Assembly (NCBI RefSeq): GCF_015221995.1
Contig: NZ_JADFFM010000001.1
Location: 124,001 to 188,000, forward strand
Reading direction: 5' to 3'
Origin: Mucilaginibacter boryungensis
GTDB taxonomy: Bacteria > Bacteroidota > Bacteroidia > Sphingobacteriales > Sphingobacteriaceae
DNA length: 64,000 nt
Below, piece by piece: positions 1 to 8,604 of the stretch. The notes under the pieces were generated by a model. The model searched no databases. It saw only the letters and a list, made by a program, of their open reading frames with translations, and had not been told where the DNA came from. The translations under genes and the position numbers were made by a program. Numbering within the stretch: the first letter of the stretch is position 1; every line of letters begins with the position of its first letter.

Positions 1-102
1 ACAAGGTGCGCCAACAATTGCCCACTCGTTCCGGCCAAATTGGCCAAGATCGGGGCGGATAAGCGCGGTGTGCTTTTTATGTTTACCCTCTTTTAAAGTC
101 AC
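1..102 (-). CDS. Mob-type molybdenum cofactor protein, N-terminal fragment
   Basis: The first 34 codons of a gene that runs off the left edge. It begins with GTG at 102, inside the last codons of moaC (20-bp overlap). The visible peptide contains RPDLGQFGRNEWAIVGAPC, which resembles the start of Bacteroidota Mob-type proteins (MobA/MobB, attachment of a nucleotide to molybdopterin); this family recall is tentative. Position downstream of moaA-moeA-moaC, with overlapping translation, supports a role in the same pathway. The rest of the protein cannot be seen. Confidence 0.5.
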   Translation of the reverse strand, partial: MTLKEGKHKKHTALIRPDLGQFGRNEWAIVGAPC

Positions 103-556
103 GTTTCCCTCCCGTTTTGGCCATTAGTTTGGTCTCTTTTATTACAATATCATGACTCATGGCTTTGCACATATCGTAAATAGTAAGTGCGGCTATACTG
201 GCGCCTACCAAAGCTTCCATTTCTACGCCCGTTTTAGCGGTAAGGCTGGCTGTACAGTCAACCACCACTTCCTGCGCATCGTTCAAGCCTATTTGTATAT
301 CGCAATTATCTAATCCCAGCGGATGGCACAGCGGTATCAGTTCCCCGGTTTTTTTAGCGGCCATAATACCGGCTATTATTGCAACCTGGAATACCGAGCC
401 TTTTTTGGTTTGCAGGTCGCCACCGGTTAACTGCTGTAATACTTCATCAGGCAAAACCACAATACTGCGCGCGGTGGCCGTGCGGAGGGTTACCGCTTTT
501 TCACCAACGTTAACCATGGTGGGTTTGCCTTGTTCGTTTATATGAGTTAAGCTCAT
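83..556 (-). CDS. moaC: Cyclic pyranopterin monophosphate synthase MoaC
   Basis: Second step of molybdenum cofactor synthesis: converts the 3',8-cyclo-GTP made by MoaA into cyclic pyranopterin monophosphate in the cytoplasm. The protein has the family hallmarks LIPLCHPL and KTGVEMEALVGASIAALTIY followed by DMCKA, and the usual length of about 158 residues. The open frame extends to 577, but those seven extra codons lie partly inside a repeat. The family N-terminus (M-S-x-LTHIN) matches the ATG at 556, so that start is chosen. It follows moeA after a gap holding a long palindrome and overlaps the next Mob-like gene. Confidence 0.95.
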   Translation of the reverse strand: MSLTHINEQGKPTMVNVGEKAVTLRTATARSIVVLPDEVLQQLTGGDLQTKKGSVFQVAIIAGIMAAKKTGELIPLCHPLGLDNCDIQIGLNDAQEVVVDCTASLTAKTGVEMEALVGASIAALTIYDMCKAMSHDIVIKETKLMAKTGGKRDFKRG

Positions 557-572
557 GGTATATTTTAAGCTT

Positions 573-656
573 GTCATTTCGAACGAGGAACGAGGAGAAA
601 TCTTATACGTTAATACCTATCGCACGTATAAGATTTCTCCCGTTGGTCGAAATGAC
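573..656. repeat. REP-like long imperfect palindrome, 'GTCATTTCGA' family
   Basis: Arms at 573-610 and 624-656 are imperfect inverted copies: outer core GTCATTTCGA / TCGAAATGAC and inner core GAGAAATCTTATACGT / ACGTATAAGATTTCTC, differing by a few substitutions and a 5-base indel near the middle. It fills the gap between moeA and moaC. It looks like a dispersed Bacteroidota palindromic element rather than a simple terminator: there is no T-run and the stem is long. It may nevertheless weaken read-through from moeA to moaC. Confidence 0.75.
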
Positions 657-664
657 ATGTTGTT

Positions 665-1861
665 TTATTTAAACGGCCATAGCCTGAATACCTCTCCGGC
701 TTCAAATTCGCTTCTGTCAGCCGGTAATTCCAAAAACGCGTCCGTATCTGCTAAGTTAGCAAAATCGCCTGAACCATTACCCATTAAGGGCGATGCGATC
801 AGACGGGCATCGGCAGTCAGCGTTGTTTTTACCTGTAAAAAGTATTGCAGGTCGGGCTCAAAGTAAAAATCTTCGGACAGCGCCGCATACATTTCATTCT
901 TCTTATCCAAACCAACAGTTGCATTTAGCCACGGTAAAAAGTAACGGTGCAGGCACATAAATGTAGCTACCGGGTTACCGGGAAAGGCGAACACCAGCAC
1001 GCCCTGATCGTTCACACCAAACCAAAATGGTTTGCCCGGCCGTTGCTGTACTTTATAGAACAGTTTGGCTACACCCACTTGCTGCAAAGCCTGCGGGATA
1101 TAATCGAACTTACCCATGGAAACGCCGCCCGACAGCAAAATGACATCGTAGCTTTTTAAGCACCGGGTAATCTCTGTCCGGGTTACTGCTTCATCATCCG
1201 CGATATGCACCATATCCGCAGCGCAACCATGCTGTTGCAATACGGCATTTATAGTATGGTTATTTGATTTTCTGATCTGGTAAGGCGCAGGTGTTTCATG
1301 TACATCTACCAGTTCATCTCCCGAGGGGATAATGACGACACGCGGTTGTTTTTTTACCAGCACCTGTGTTTTTCCAACCGAAGCAATAACGCTAATGATA
1401 GCCGGGGTTATCAATTGCCCGCTTGTGACTACCACATCGCCATACCGCTTATCGCGGCCTTTGGCATGGATGTTCTGTCCTTGCTTAACGGTATCAATAA
1501 TTATTTCGGCATCGCTTCCGGTAATCAGTACGTCTTCATAGCGTATTACAGTGTCCAGCGTATCAGGTAATACCGCGCCGGTCATAATCTCAATACAATG
1601 GCTGGTATCGGTAATATGCAACGGTTTATCGCCCGCGGCTTGGATGCCGCTTACGTGAAACGAGCGCAACCCATCGGCAAAAGCCGAATAACTGATAGCG
1701 ATGCCATCCATAGTCACCCTGTTAAAGGGCGGCATATCGCGATCGGCATAAATATCTTCGGCCAATACCCGTCCTGCTGACCGATCGAAAGGGACCGTTT
1801 CCGTTCCATAATCGCGAATTTGGTTTTGGATAATATATGCTGCTTGTTCTACGGTGGTCAT
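665..1861 (-). CDS. moeA: Molybdopterin molybdotransferase MoeA
   Basis: Inserts molybdate into adenylylated molybdopterin, the last common step of cofactor assembly. Family landmarks are visible in order: PPFNRVTMDG near residue 44, MTGAVLPDTLDTVIRYED, PSGDELV, LSGGVSMGKFDYIP, RPGKPFWFG and FAFPGNPVATF. The 398-residue length fits the family. The ATG at 1861 lies 5 bases after the moaA stop, so the two are almost certainly co-transcribed. A separate MogA/MoaB adenylyltransferase is not in this window. Confidence 0.95.
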   Translation of the reverse strand: MTTVEQAAYIIQNQIRDYGTETVPFDRSAGRVLAEDIYADRDMPPFNRVTMDGIAISYSAFADGLRSFHVSGIQAAGDKPLHITDTSHCIEIMTGAVLPDTLDTVIRYEDVLITGSDAEIIIDTVKQGQNIHAKGRDKRYGDVVVTSGQLITPAIISVIASVGKTQVLVKKQPRVVIIPSGDELVDVHETPAPYQIRKSNNHTINAVLQQHGCAADMVHIADDEAVTRTEITRCLKSYDVILLSGGVSMGKFDYIPQALQQVGVAKLFYKVQQRPGKPFWFGVNDQGVLVFAFPGNPVATFMCLHRYFLPWLNATVGLDKKNEMYAALSEDFYFEPDLQYFLQVKTTLTADARLIASPLMGNGSGDFANLADTDAFLELPADRSEFEAGEVFRLWPFK

Positions 1862-1866
1862 TCGCG

Positions 1867-2856
1867 TTATCCTCCTATTGATGCCATTGATTCATGTGCG
1901 GGGTCGCTCGCTTTTCGCTCTGCTTCAGCCTCCCAACCATCTTTGGCCCTATGGCCAATCACATTGGTTAATACCTGCTGTAGTTCGGCATCGCCTATTC
2001 CCCGCCGTAAAAGGTTTTTCACATTTAAGCCATCGCCCTCGTATAAGCAGGTTTTTAATTCCCCTTCGGGTGTTAAACGGATACGGTTACAAGTACCGCA
2101 AAAGGTGCGCGAGTAAGCCGCAATGATCCCTATGCTGCCCTGGTGGCCGGGGATATGATAATTATATGAGGTGGAATATGGCGCATCCTTCACTTTATGA
2201 ATTTCAGGGTAGCTTTCGCGGATATGTTCCAGTATGCGCAGGTGGTCCCAGGCTAATCCCTTGTAGATGTGGCTATCGCCATTGAAGGGCATTTCCTCAA
2301 TAAAACGCATACCTATGGGAAGGTTTTTTGTCAGATTGGCCAGCGGTACAATATCCTCTATATTCCGGCCATCCATTACCACGGCATTTATCTTCACTTC
2401 CATATCATGCTTCAGCAATTCATCAAGCGTATGCATTACGGCTGCAAATTCATCGCGGCGGGTAATGCTGAAAAACCTGCCGGCATCCAGCGTATCTAAA
2501 CTTAAATTAACCGATTTAATGCCTAAGCTTTTTAATTCGGGGATATATGGCGCGGTCAGCACACCGTTGGTCGTCATGCTGATCTCTTTAAGGCCATCAA
2601 TTCCGGCTAATGCGTTAAGCAAAGCCATCATATCCTTGCGCACAAATGGTTCGCCGCCGGTAATGCGGATCTTTTCGATCCCCATGCTAACCAGCAGACT
2701 GCATACGCGCAGCATTTCCTCGTAACTTAATAATTCGGCACGGCCCAGCCAGTTGATGCCCTCTTCGGGCATACAATAAAAGCAGCGCAGGTTACACCTG
2801 TCGGTTACTGCCAGGCGCAGATAAGTTATTTTTCGGCCGTGATTATCTGTCAGCAA
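1867..2856 (-). CDS. moaA: GTP 3',8-cyclase MoaA (radical SAM)
   Basis: Radical SAM enzyme that rearranges GTP to 3',8-cyclo-GTP, the entry step to molybdenum cofactor. The N-terminal cluster motif is CNLRCFYC (CxxxCxxC), followed by the SAM-binding ITGGEPFVRKD stretch. A C-terminal second cluster is indicated by CGTCNRIRLTPEGELKTC. The protein ends in Gly-Gly, as is typical of MoaA. No ATG precedes the conserved YLRLAVTD region in frame, and a stop lies just upstream, so TTG at 2856 is the best start. It is the first gene of the minus-strand moaA-moeA-moaC run. Confidence 0.95.
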   Translation of the reverse strand: MLTDNHGRKITYLRLAVTDRCNLRCFYCMPEEGINWLGRAELLSYEEMLRVCSLLVSMGIEKIRITGGEPFVRKDMMALLNALAGIDGLKEISMTTNGVLTAPYIPELKSLGIKSVNLSLDTLDAGRFFSITRRDEFAAVMHTLDELLKHDMEVKINAVVMDGRNIEDIVPLANLTKNLPIGMRFIEEMPFNGDSHIYKGLAWDHLRILEHIRESYPEIHKVKDAPYSTSYNYHIPGHQGSIGIIAAYSRTFCGTCNRIRLTPEGELKTCLYEGDGLNVKNLLRRGIGDAELQQVLTNVIGHRAKDGWEAEAERKASDPAHESMASIGG

Positions 2857-2925
2857 TTTGATATATTAAATATTAATTACAAATAAACCGCTTATTTGTG
2901 ACTTAAAGGTAAAGCTTGTAATGTT

Positions 2926-2933
2926 TACATTTG
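2926..2933 (+). promoter_or_regulatory. Candidate Bacteroidota -7 box (TAnnTTTG)
   Basis: TACATTTG matches the Bacteroidota -7 consensus in the divergent gap (2857-3074) between moaA and the propeller protein gene. It lies about 140 bases ahead of the 3075 start and no convincing -33 TTTG sits at the usual distance, so this is weak. Nothing else was recognised in that gap. Confidence 0.25.
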
Positions 2934-3074
2934 CAAATAATGATGAGATAGGACTTTAGTTTGACTTTGCAACAATTTGCTTACCTGTACAATTATTAAA
3001 TCATTTTATCGTTTGCTGATTTATGCCATGGGAATTTTAATTTAACTAAACAGATTGTCATATTAGCGCTAAAT

Positions 3075-4532
3075 ATGCCCCTAATGAATATCCGTAGCCT
3101 GTCGCTCGTCTTTTTCTTATTTACTTTATCTGCAGCCGGGGGTTTCGCGCAAAATTTATTCCCTCAAAAAATGGACGCCTGTACGCCCAGCAAATATTGT
3201 ATGGATTGCGGCACACCGAAAGCTACGTGCGATTCTTTCACCTTATCCACTATTAACGATAAGATCAATCGCCGCTTTAATTTTAACGGCGGTTCGGGCA
3301 GTATAACCTTCCAGGTATTGGTTAACGCCAACCGTTTTAGCTGTGTGCTCAGTCATACCGATGTTACCAAAAGCCAGTTAAGTGCCGAATTGGTGATAGC
3401 CTTAAACACTTGTCTTTGGAAACCGGCCATTGTTGATGGTAAACCGGTTGATGCTTCGGTTAACGTAGTATTCACAATTGCCAACGGCAAAATATCGGGC
3501 AAAATGCAGCGGATGGATTTGGCCGAACTAAAAGCCCCCGATAACCCTATTGTTTACAACAAACAATACCAATATACCAATCCATCTATAAAAACATACG
3601 ATTTTACATCGTGGAACAGGTATAACTCGCCCCTGCCCGATAACATAGGCCAGGCTTGCCTGGTTGATGATACCAATGTGCTGTGGTATGCCACATCGCA
3701 GGGGTTAACCCGCTTTGATGGCAGTATCTTTTTACCTGTAAACGAATTTAATTCGCCATTTACGGCTACCACTTCGGTAAAAGATATGGTGCAGGATAAA
3801 GAAAAAAATATATGGATGTATGCCAACCACGCGGTATACATGTGTAATAAGGAGGGTTGGAAGGTGTTTGATTCGGTGCATTTGGGTATACCCAAGCCTT
3901 ACCGCATTGTGGCTGCTAAAACGGGTGAGCTTTTCTTTCCTAGCAGCAAAGGGCTGTTGATAGTGCGTAATGGCAAAGTAAGGTTAGTGGATAGTAAACT
4001 AATATGGCAACTACCATCGGACAACGTGCTGTATGCTTATTACGATACCCGGGGGCGCTTATGGATGGGTACCGACCGGGGCAGTATAATGATGGATAAA
4101 AAACAAAAGGTTATTGAATTTAATAAGTCCAACTCACCGCTTAATAATACCTGCATTACCAACGTTATTGAGGACGATAAGGGCAATATGTATTTTACCA
4201 TGACTGCCTGCAAAAAGCCGACGGGAGATAACGACGAGGAAGGCATTGCAATAATGACGGCTGATGGTAAATGGCTGCACTATAACGATAAGAATTCGGG
4301 GCTGCCGGCAAACCAGGTAAACAACATCCTGTACGATAAATTTGAAAACGCTTTATGGATAGGCACTCAAAAAGCCGGCCTGGTACGTTTTGACTTGAAG
4401 GATGGCTGGGAGGACTACACCCATAACAATTCGGCTATACCCGGCCCCAACGTGGTACAAATAGCCCAGGATTCAAAAGGCGTAATATATGGGGCTACCA
4501 CCAATGGCATGTTTCGCTTAGTTAAAAAATAG
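3075..4532 (+). CDS. Secreted TonB_C-like / two-component-regulator propeller protein
   Basis: A 485-residue exported protein of unknown role. Residues 1-26 form a signal peptide ending AGGFAQ. A Cys-rich stretch (about 33-52) follows. Residues about 58-135 resemble a TonB/TonB_C-like fold (VVFTIANGKISG; LNTCLWKPAIVDGKPV recalls the 'W-KPA..dGkPV' signature of these domains). The remainder carries repeats of the regulator-propeller type: TSQGLTRFDG, MGTDRGSIMMD and IGTQKAGLVRFD. Such propellers usually sit in hybrid sensor kinases, but there is no membrane segment or kinase here. ATG at 3084 is an alternative start. Confidence 0.75.
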   Translation: MPLMNIRSLSLVFFLFTLSAAGGFAQNLFPQKMDACTPSKYCMDCGTPKATCDSFTLSTINDKINRRFNFNGGSGSITFQVLVNANRFSCVLSHTDVTKSQLSAELVIALNTCLWKPAIVDGKPVDASVNVVFTIANGKISGKMQRMDLAELKAPDNPIVYNKQYQYTNPSIKTYDFTSWNRYNSPLPDNIGQACLVDDTNVLWYATSQGLTRFDGSIFLPVNEFNSPFTATTSVKDMVQDKEKNIWMYANHAVYMCNKEGWKVFDSVHLGIPKPYRIVAAKTGELFFPSSKGLLIVRNGKVRLVDSKLIWQLPSDNVLYAYYDTRGRLWMGTDRGSIMMDKKQKVIEFNKSNSPLNNTCITNVIEDDKGNMYFTMTACKKPTGDNDEEGIAIMTADGKWLHYNDKNSGLPANQVNNILYDKFENALWIGTQKAGLVRFDLKDGWEDYTHNNSAIPGPNVVQIAQDSKGVIYGATTNGMFRLVKK

Positions 4533-4653
4533 CATTTGCGTTATTTTTTTATGCTTACAGGCCAAAATCATCACAAAATATTTAACCTGCGCCTGCCGTT
4601 GTAACTAACGCGTTCAATTCGCATCTTAGTAACATATCTTTTATTATCCATAT

Positions 4654-7515
4654 ATGAATTTTAACAGGAAAATTTCTGTAGCGGCTTTGGCTTTTCTTAT
4701 AGCCACCAGCGGCGCTTTTGCCCAGGTTAAACGTAAACCTACCCCAGCGCCCGACAGACCGCTGAACCCGACATTGCAGCTACGCGGCGATGTACTGCCG
4801 GTTGACCCGAATGTGATTATTGGCAAACTGCCAAACGGATTAACTTATTATATCCGTAAAAATGCGCAGCCTAAAAACCGGGCCGAACTTTACCTGGTGA
4901 ACAAAGCGGGCTCAATTTTAGAGACAGATGCCCAGCAGGGGCTGGCCCACTTTACCGAACATATGGCCTTTAATGGCACCCGCGATTTCCCTAAAAACGA
5001 ACTGGTGGATTATCTTCAAAAATCGGGGGTTAAGTTTGGCGCCGATTTGAATGCTTATACATCTTTTGATGAAACGGTTTATCAGCTGCCTTTACCAACC
5101 GATAGTGTTAAGCTGTTTGAAAAAGGCTTCAACATTTTAGCGAATTGGGCAGGCGGATTGACTTTTGATCCGAAAGAAATTGACAGTGAGCGTGGCGTTG
5201 TATTGGAAGAGTCGCGCCTGCGTGGTAAAAACGCATCTGAGCGTTTGCAACGCCAAACCATACCCGTGCTGTTAAATAACTCGCGCTACGCATCGCGTAT
5301 GCCAATTGGTAAGGAAGATATTTTAAAAACTTTTAAGCCTGAAACCATTAAAAGTTTCTTCCATGATTGGTACCGTCCCGATCTTCAGGCTGTTATTGCC
5401 GTAGGCGATTTCGACCCGAAACGTGTGGAACAACTGATCAAGGAAAACTTCTCGGGCTTGAAAAACCCGGCGCAGGAAAAACCAAGGTTAAAATATAATG
5501 TACCGGCCACACCAGGCACCGCGGTAAAAATTGTGACCGATAAGGAATTTCCTTATACCATGGTGCAAATTGTGGTGAAACATCCGCAAACCACGGTGCG
5601 CACCGAAACCGATTACCTGCGCAGCATGCGCGTTAGTTTATTTAATGATATGATGAACGCGCGCCTGAGCGAACTGATGCAAAAACCGGAACCACCGTTC
5701 TTGTTCGCGCAAGCGGGTTATTCCGATTTTCTGGCCGATCAGGATGCATTTACTACCGTTGCTTATGCGAAGTCTGCCGACCAGCTGCAAGGCGCTATAA
5801 AAGCTGTTTTAGATGAGGTGGAACGCGCGCATAAATTTGGCTTTACCGAAACTGAGTTAGAAAGGGCAAAACAAAATGCCTTAACCAATATGGAAAACGC
5901 CTACAAGGAAAGGGATAAAACCAAGTCTGTAAACTTTGTACAGGAGTATCAGCAAAACTTTTTAGAGGACGAGGCTATCCCGGGTATTGAGTTTGAATAT
6001 GGTTTTTATAAAAACCATATCGGCAATATTAAGCTGGATGAGATAAATGCTATGGCTGGTAAGTTCATTAGCAATCAGAACCGCGTAGTAATAGTAGAAG
6101 GCCCCGAAAAAGACAAAGCTAAGCTGCCAACCGAACAAACACTATTAAACTGGATAAACGCAGGCGGTAAAAATATTACTGCTTATGTAGATAATGTAAG
6201 CAATAAACCCTTGCTGGAAAAAGAACCTGCAGGCAGTAAAATTACCAGTGAAACTAAGGACGCCGCTATTGGTACCACCACGCTAACCTTAGCCAACGGC
6301 GTAAAAGTGATATTAAAGCCTACCGACTTTAAAAACGACCAGATACTAATGAACGGCTACAGCTTTGGCGGTACATCATTAGTTAGCGACCGCGATTATG
6401 TATCGGCCAATATTGCGGCAGGTATTGTGGGCAGCAGCGGTATTGCCGATATGACCGAGATACAACTGGGCAAAAAATTAAGTGGCAAGAATGTAAGCGT
6501 ATCGCCGTTTATTACCGAAACCACCCAGGGGATTTCTGGCAGCAGTTCGCCAAAAGACCTGGAAACAGCCTTGCAACTGGTTTACCTGTATTTTACCCAA
6601 CCACGCAAGGATAACGATATCTGGCAATCGCAGATATCGCAAACCAAAGCTATCTTACCTAACCGCAGTCTTGACCCTGCCGCTGTTTACGCTGATACGG
6701 TGTCGGCAGTTTTAGGTAACCACCATTATCGCCGTATGCCGCTTACGTTAGAACGCTTGAATACTGCCAGCCTGGATAAGGCATACGAGTTTTACAAAGC
6801 CCGTTTTGCCGATGCCAGCGGGTTTACCTTCACTTTTGTAGGCAACTTTGATGTAGAGAAGATCAAACCGTTATTAGAGAAATACCTGGGTGGCTTACCT
6901 GCTGCGGGCCATAAGGAAACTTTCAAAAACCTGGGGATCCATGCGCCTGCCGGTCAGTTGACTAAAGAGGTTTATAAAGGCATTGGCGATAAAAGCAATG
7001 TGCGTTTAGTATTTAGCGGCGACTTTGATTATACTGAAGCAAACAAAGTACAGTTAGACGCGCTGGAAGAAATTATGAATATTAAGCTGATAGAGCGCCT
7101 GCGTGAAAAAGAAGGCGGTGTCTATTCGCCGGGTGTACAGGCAGGGTATTCTAAATTCCCTTTAAGCCGTTACAGCATTACTGTAGTATTTACCTGTGCT
7201 CCGGCTAATGTAGATAAGCTGATTAAAGCTACGATGGAAGAGATAGAGAAGATAAAACAAAATGGTGCCCAGGAAACCGACATTAAAAAATACCAGGCTG
7301 AAGAAAAACGCAGCACCGAAGTGCAAATGCGCGAGAACGGTTTTTGGGCAAGCCTGCTGGTAAAATCGAGCCAGAACCAGGAAAACCCTGATGCCATTTT
7401 AAAACATGTGGATGATTTGAACCAGGTAACCGTGCAAAGCACCAAAGATGCTGCTAATAAATATTTAAGCGGCGTAAACCTGATCAAGCTGATATCGTAT
7501 CCCGAGAAGAAGTAA
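4654..7515 (+). CDS. M16 family zinc protease (PqqL/insulinase type), exported
   Basis: A 953-residue metallopeptidase with two pitrilysin-type halves. Signal peptide 1-24 ends SGAFAQ, so it acts in the periplasm or outer envelope. The inverted zinc motif HFTEH is at 99-103, with the third ligand expected at Glu179 in EIDSERGVVLEE. The C-terminal half (from about 540, TTTLTLANGVKVILKPTDF) has the same fold but no HxxEH, as is usual. The gene stands alone, with a strong terminator right after it. The family degrades small proteins and peptides; the substrate here is unknown. Confidence 0.9.
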   Translation: MNFNRKISVAALAFLIATSGAFAQVKRKPTPAPDRPLNPTLQLRGDVLPVDPNVIIGKLPNGLTYYIRKNAQPKNRAELYLVNKAGSILETDAQQGLAHFTEHMAFNGTRDFPKNELVDYLQKSGVKFGADLNAYTSFDETVYQLPLPTDSVKLFEKGFNILANWAGGLTFDPKEIDSERGVVLEESRLRGKNASERLQRQTIPVLLNNSRYASRMPIGKEDILKTFKPETIKSFFHDWYRPDLQAVIAVGDFDPKRVEQLIKENFSGLKNPAQEKPRLKYNVPATPGTAVKIVTDKEFPYTMVQIVVKHPQTTVRTETDYLRSMRVSLFNDMMNARLSELMQKPEPPFLFAQAGYSDFLADQDAFTTVAYAKSADQLQGAIKAVLDEVERAHKFGFTETELERAKQNALTNMENAYKERDKTKSVNFVQEYQQNFLEDEAIPGIEFEYGFYKNHIGNIKLDEINAMAGKFISNQNRVVIVEGPEKDKAKLPTEQTLLNWINAGGKNITAYVDNVSNKPLLEKEPAGSKITSETKDAAIGTTTLTLANGVKVILKPTDFKNDQILMNGYSFGGTSLVSDRDYVSANIAAGIVGSSGIADMTEIQLGKKLSGKNVSVSPFITETTQGISGSSSPKDLETALQLVYLYFTQPRKDNDIWQSQISQTKAILPNRSLDPAAVYADTVSAVLGNHHYRRMPLTLERLNTASLDKAYEFYKARFADASGFTFTFVGNFDVEKIKPLLEKYLGGLPAAGHKETFKNLGIHAPAGQLTKEVYKGIGDKSNVRLVFSGDFDYTEANKVQLDALEEIMNIKLIERLREKEGGVYSPGVQAGYSKFPLSRYSITVVFTCAPANVDKLIKATMEEIEKIKQNGAQETDIKKYQAEEKRSTEVQMRENGFWASLLVKSSQNQENPDAILKHVDDLNQVTVQSTKDAANKYLSGVNLIKLISYPEKK

Positions 7516-7531
7516 ACCCTCTCATTTTAGC

Positions 7532-7563
7532 AAAAACACCCCTGGTATGCCAGGGGTGTTTTT
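7532..7563. terminator. Rho-independent terminator after the M16 protease gene
   Basis: Perfect stem AAAAACACCCCTGG / CCAGGGGTGTTTTT with a 4-base loop (tatg), 16 bases after the stop at 7515. The A/T flanks let it work in both directions. Confidence 0.9.
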
Positions 7564-7577
7564 GTTTTATAACAGCA

Positions 7578-7662
7578 CGTTATCCTGAGCGGCAGCGAAG
7601 GATCACAAATAAGCAAAGCGGCTTAGCAAGTAGGGGATGCTTCGCTGCGGCTCAGCCTAACG
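7578..7662. repeat. REP-like palindrome, 'TTATCCTGAGC' family
   Basis: Arm 7578-7604 (core CCTGAGCGGCAGCGAAGGAT) and arm 7635-7662 (core GCTTCGCTGCGGCTCAG) are inverted near-copies with about 30 bases between them. It sits between a terminator and the 3' end of the DUF3820 gene, a typical spot for dispersed palindromes. Its sequence is unrelated to the element at 573-656. Confidence 0.7.
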
Positions 7663-7672
7663 ATTAATTTGT

Positions 7673-7927
7673 TTAATATCGCCTGTTGTTTTGTTGATCG
7701 AGCGCTTTTTTTAGCTTAAATAATATCTCGCTCAATCCATTGGTTTTTATCTCGAAGGCGGTAGACAGCAGCATGCCCATTTTGTCTTTTGTAAAACCTT
7801 TGCTGGACATCCATTCCAGGTAATACACCGGCAGATCGGCTATAATGGTGCCTTTGTACTTGCCATAAGGCATACGGGTTTGTACAATATCTATCAGGAT
7901 CTTCGGGTCGGGCTGTATATTTTCCAC
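7673..7927 (-). CDS. DUF3820 family protein
   Basis: Small protein with the DUF3820 signature MPYGKYKGTIIADLPVYYLEW followed by a helical tail (FKLKKALDQQ). The family is widespread but has no firm function; some members are named putative quorum-sensing-regulated factors. The open frame reaches TTG at 7957. GTG at 7927 gives MENIQPDPKILIDIVQ, which looks like the usual family start and is chosen. It lies downstream of a lipoprotein gene on the same strand. Confidence 0.75.
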   Translation of the reverse strand: MENIQPDPKILIDIVQTRMPYGKYKGTIIADLPVYYLEWMSSKGFTKDKMGMLLSTAFEIKTNGLSEILFKLKKALDQQNNRRY

Positions 7928-7966
7928 GGAGATAAATATAGCGCTATCGATCCACAACTTATAGGG

Positions 7967-8548
7967 TCACTGTCCAATGTTTAAATAGGTTATCGAGCCA
8001 CCATCGCGGGCAAATACAATAATGGCGGTGCAGCTATTGTTCTTAGCCACTTCAAAAGCGATCCCGTTTTTTTGGTCATTATAAACGCTGATTTCTTTTT
8101 TACTGGTTGATGTTATCTTTCGTAACGAAAAATATTTCTGCAACTCCCCAAACGGAGTCCCCACATGTATCATTTCTGAAGTACTAAACGCTGGCGATGT
8201 TATCCTGATCGCTTTAACCCGGGCAATATTTTCGTCCGTTGCCCCCATGTTATGATGGCTGAATACGTTTATCTGATAAGTTTTAGCGTTATGTTTATCA
8301 TACCAGGTCATCAGCTGCGAACCCATGGCGGCGTCGCTGCTATCGGGTTTGCCTAATACCTTTACAACACTATCGGCATTCTCGCCAATAGTTATCTTCC
8401 CTATGCCGCCACCGGGGGTTATCATCATATCTATTGGTATGTGTTTAGTCCCGGGCGTGTAACATTGGGCCACAGATTTCTTTTTGGCTGGTTGGCTGCA
8501 AGCCACATCAAAACAAATAAGCATTAGCCAAAAGCCGTATTTAATCAT
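7967..8548 (-). CDS. Hypothetical lipoprotein
   Basis: A 193-residue protein with a lipoprotein signal (hydrophobic segment then VACSQ, Cys17) and no family I recognise. The text GKITIGENADSVVKVLGKPDSSD and the following beta-rich pattern recall small periplasmic 'SmpA/OmlA-like' or outer-membrane-attached repeats, but this is only a resemblance. It ends about 40 bases before the start of the DUF3820 gene, so co-transcription is likely. It is divergent from the helicase gene. Confidence 0.65.
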   Translation of the reverse strand: MIKYGFWLMLICFDVACSQPAKKKSVAQCYTPGTKHIPIDMMITPGGGIGKITIGENADSVVKVLGKPDSSDAAMGSQLMTWYDKHNAKTYQINVFSHHNMGATDENIARVKAIRITSPAFSTSEMIHVGTPFGELQKYFSLRKITSTSKKEISVYNDQKNGIAFEVAKNNSCTAIIVFARDGGSITYLNIGQ

Positions 8549-8604
8549 ATTTTTAGTTCGCTGATTTGAAAATAACTAAATCGGCAATCTTTTGTTTTTG
8601 AAGC

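Noticed and set aside
557..577. Seven-residue N-terminal extension of MoaC
   Set aside because: Its first ATG lies inside the palindrome at 573-656 and the family starts at the LTHIN segment, so the ATG at 556 is preferred.
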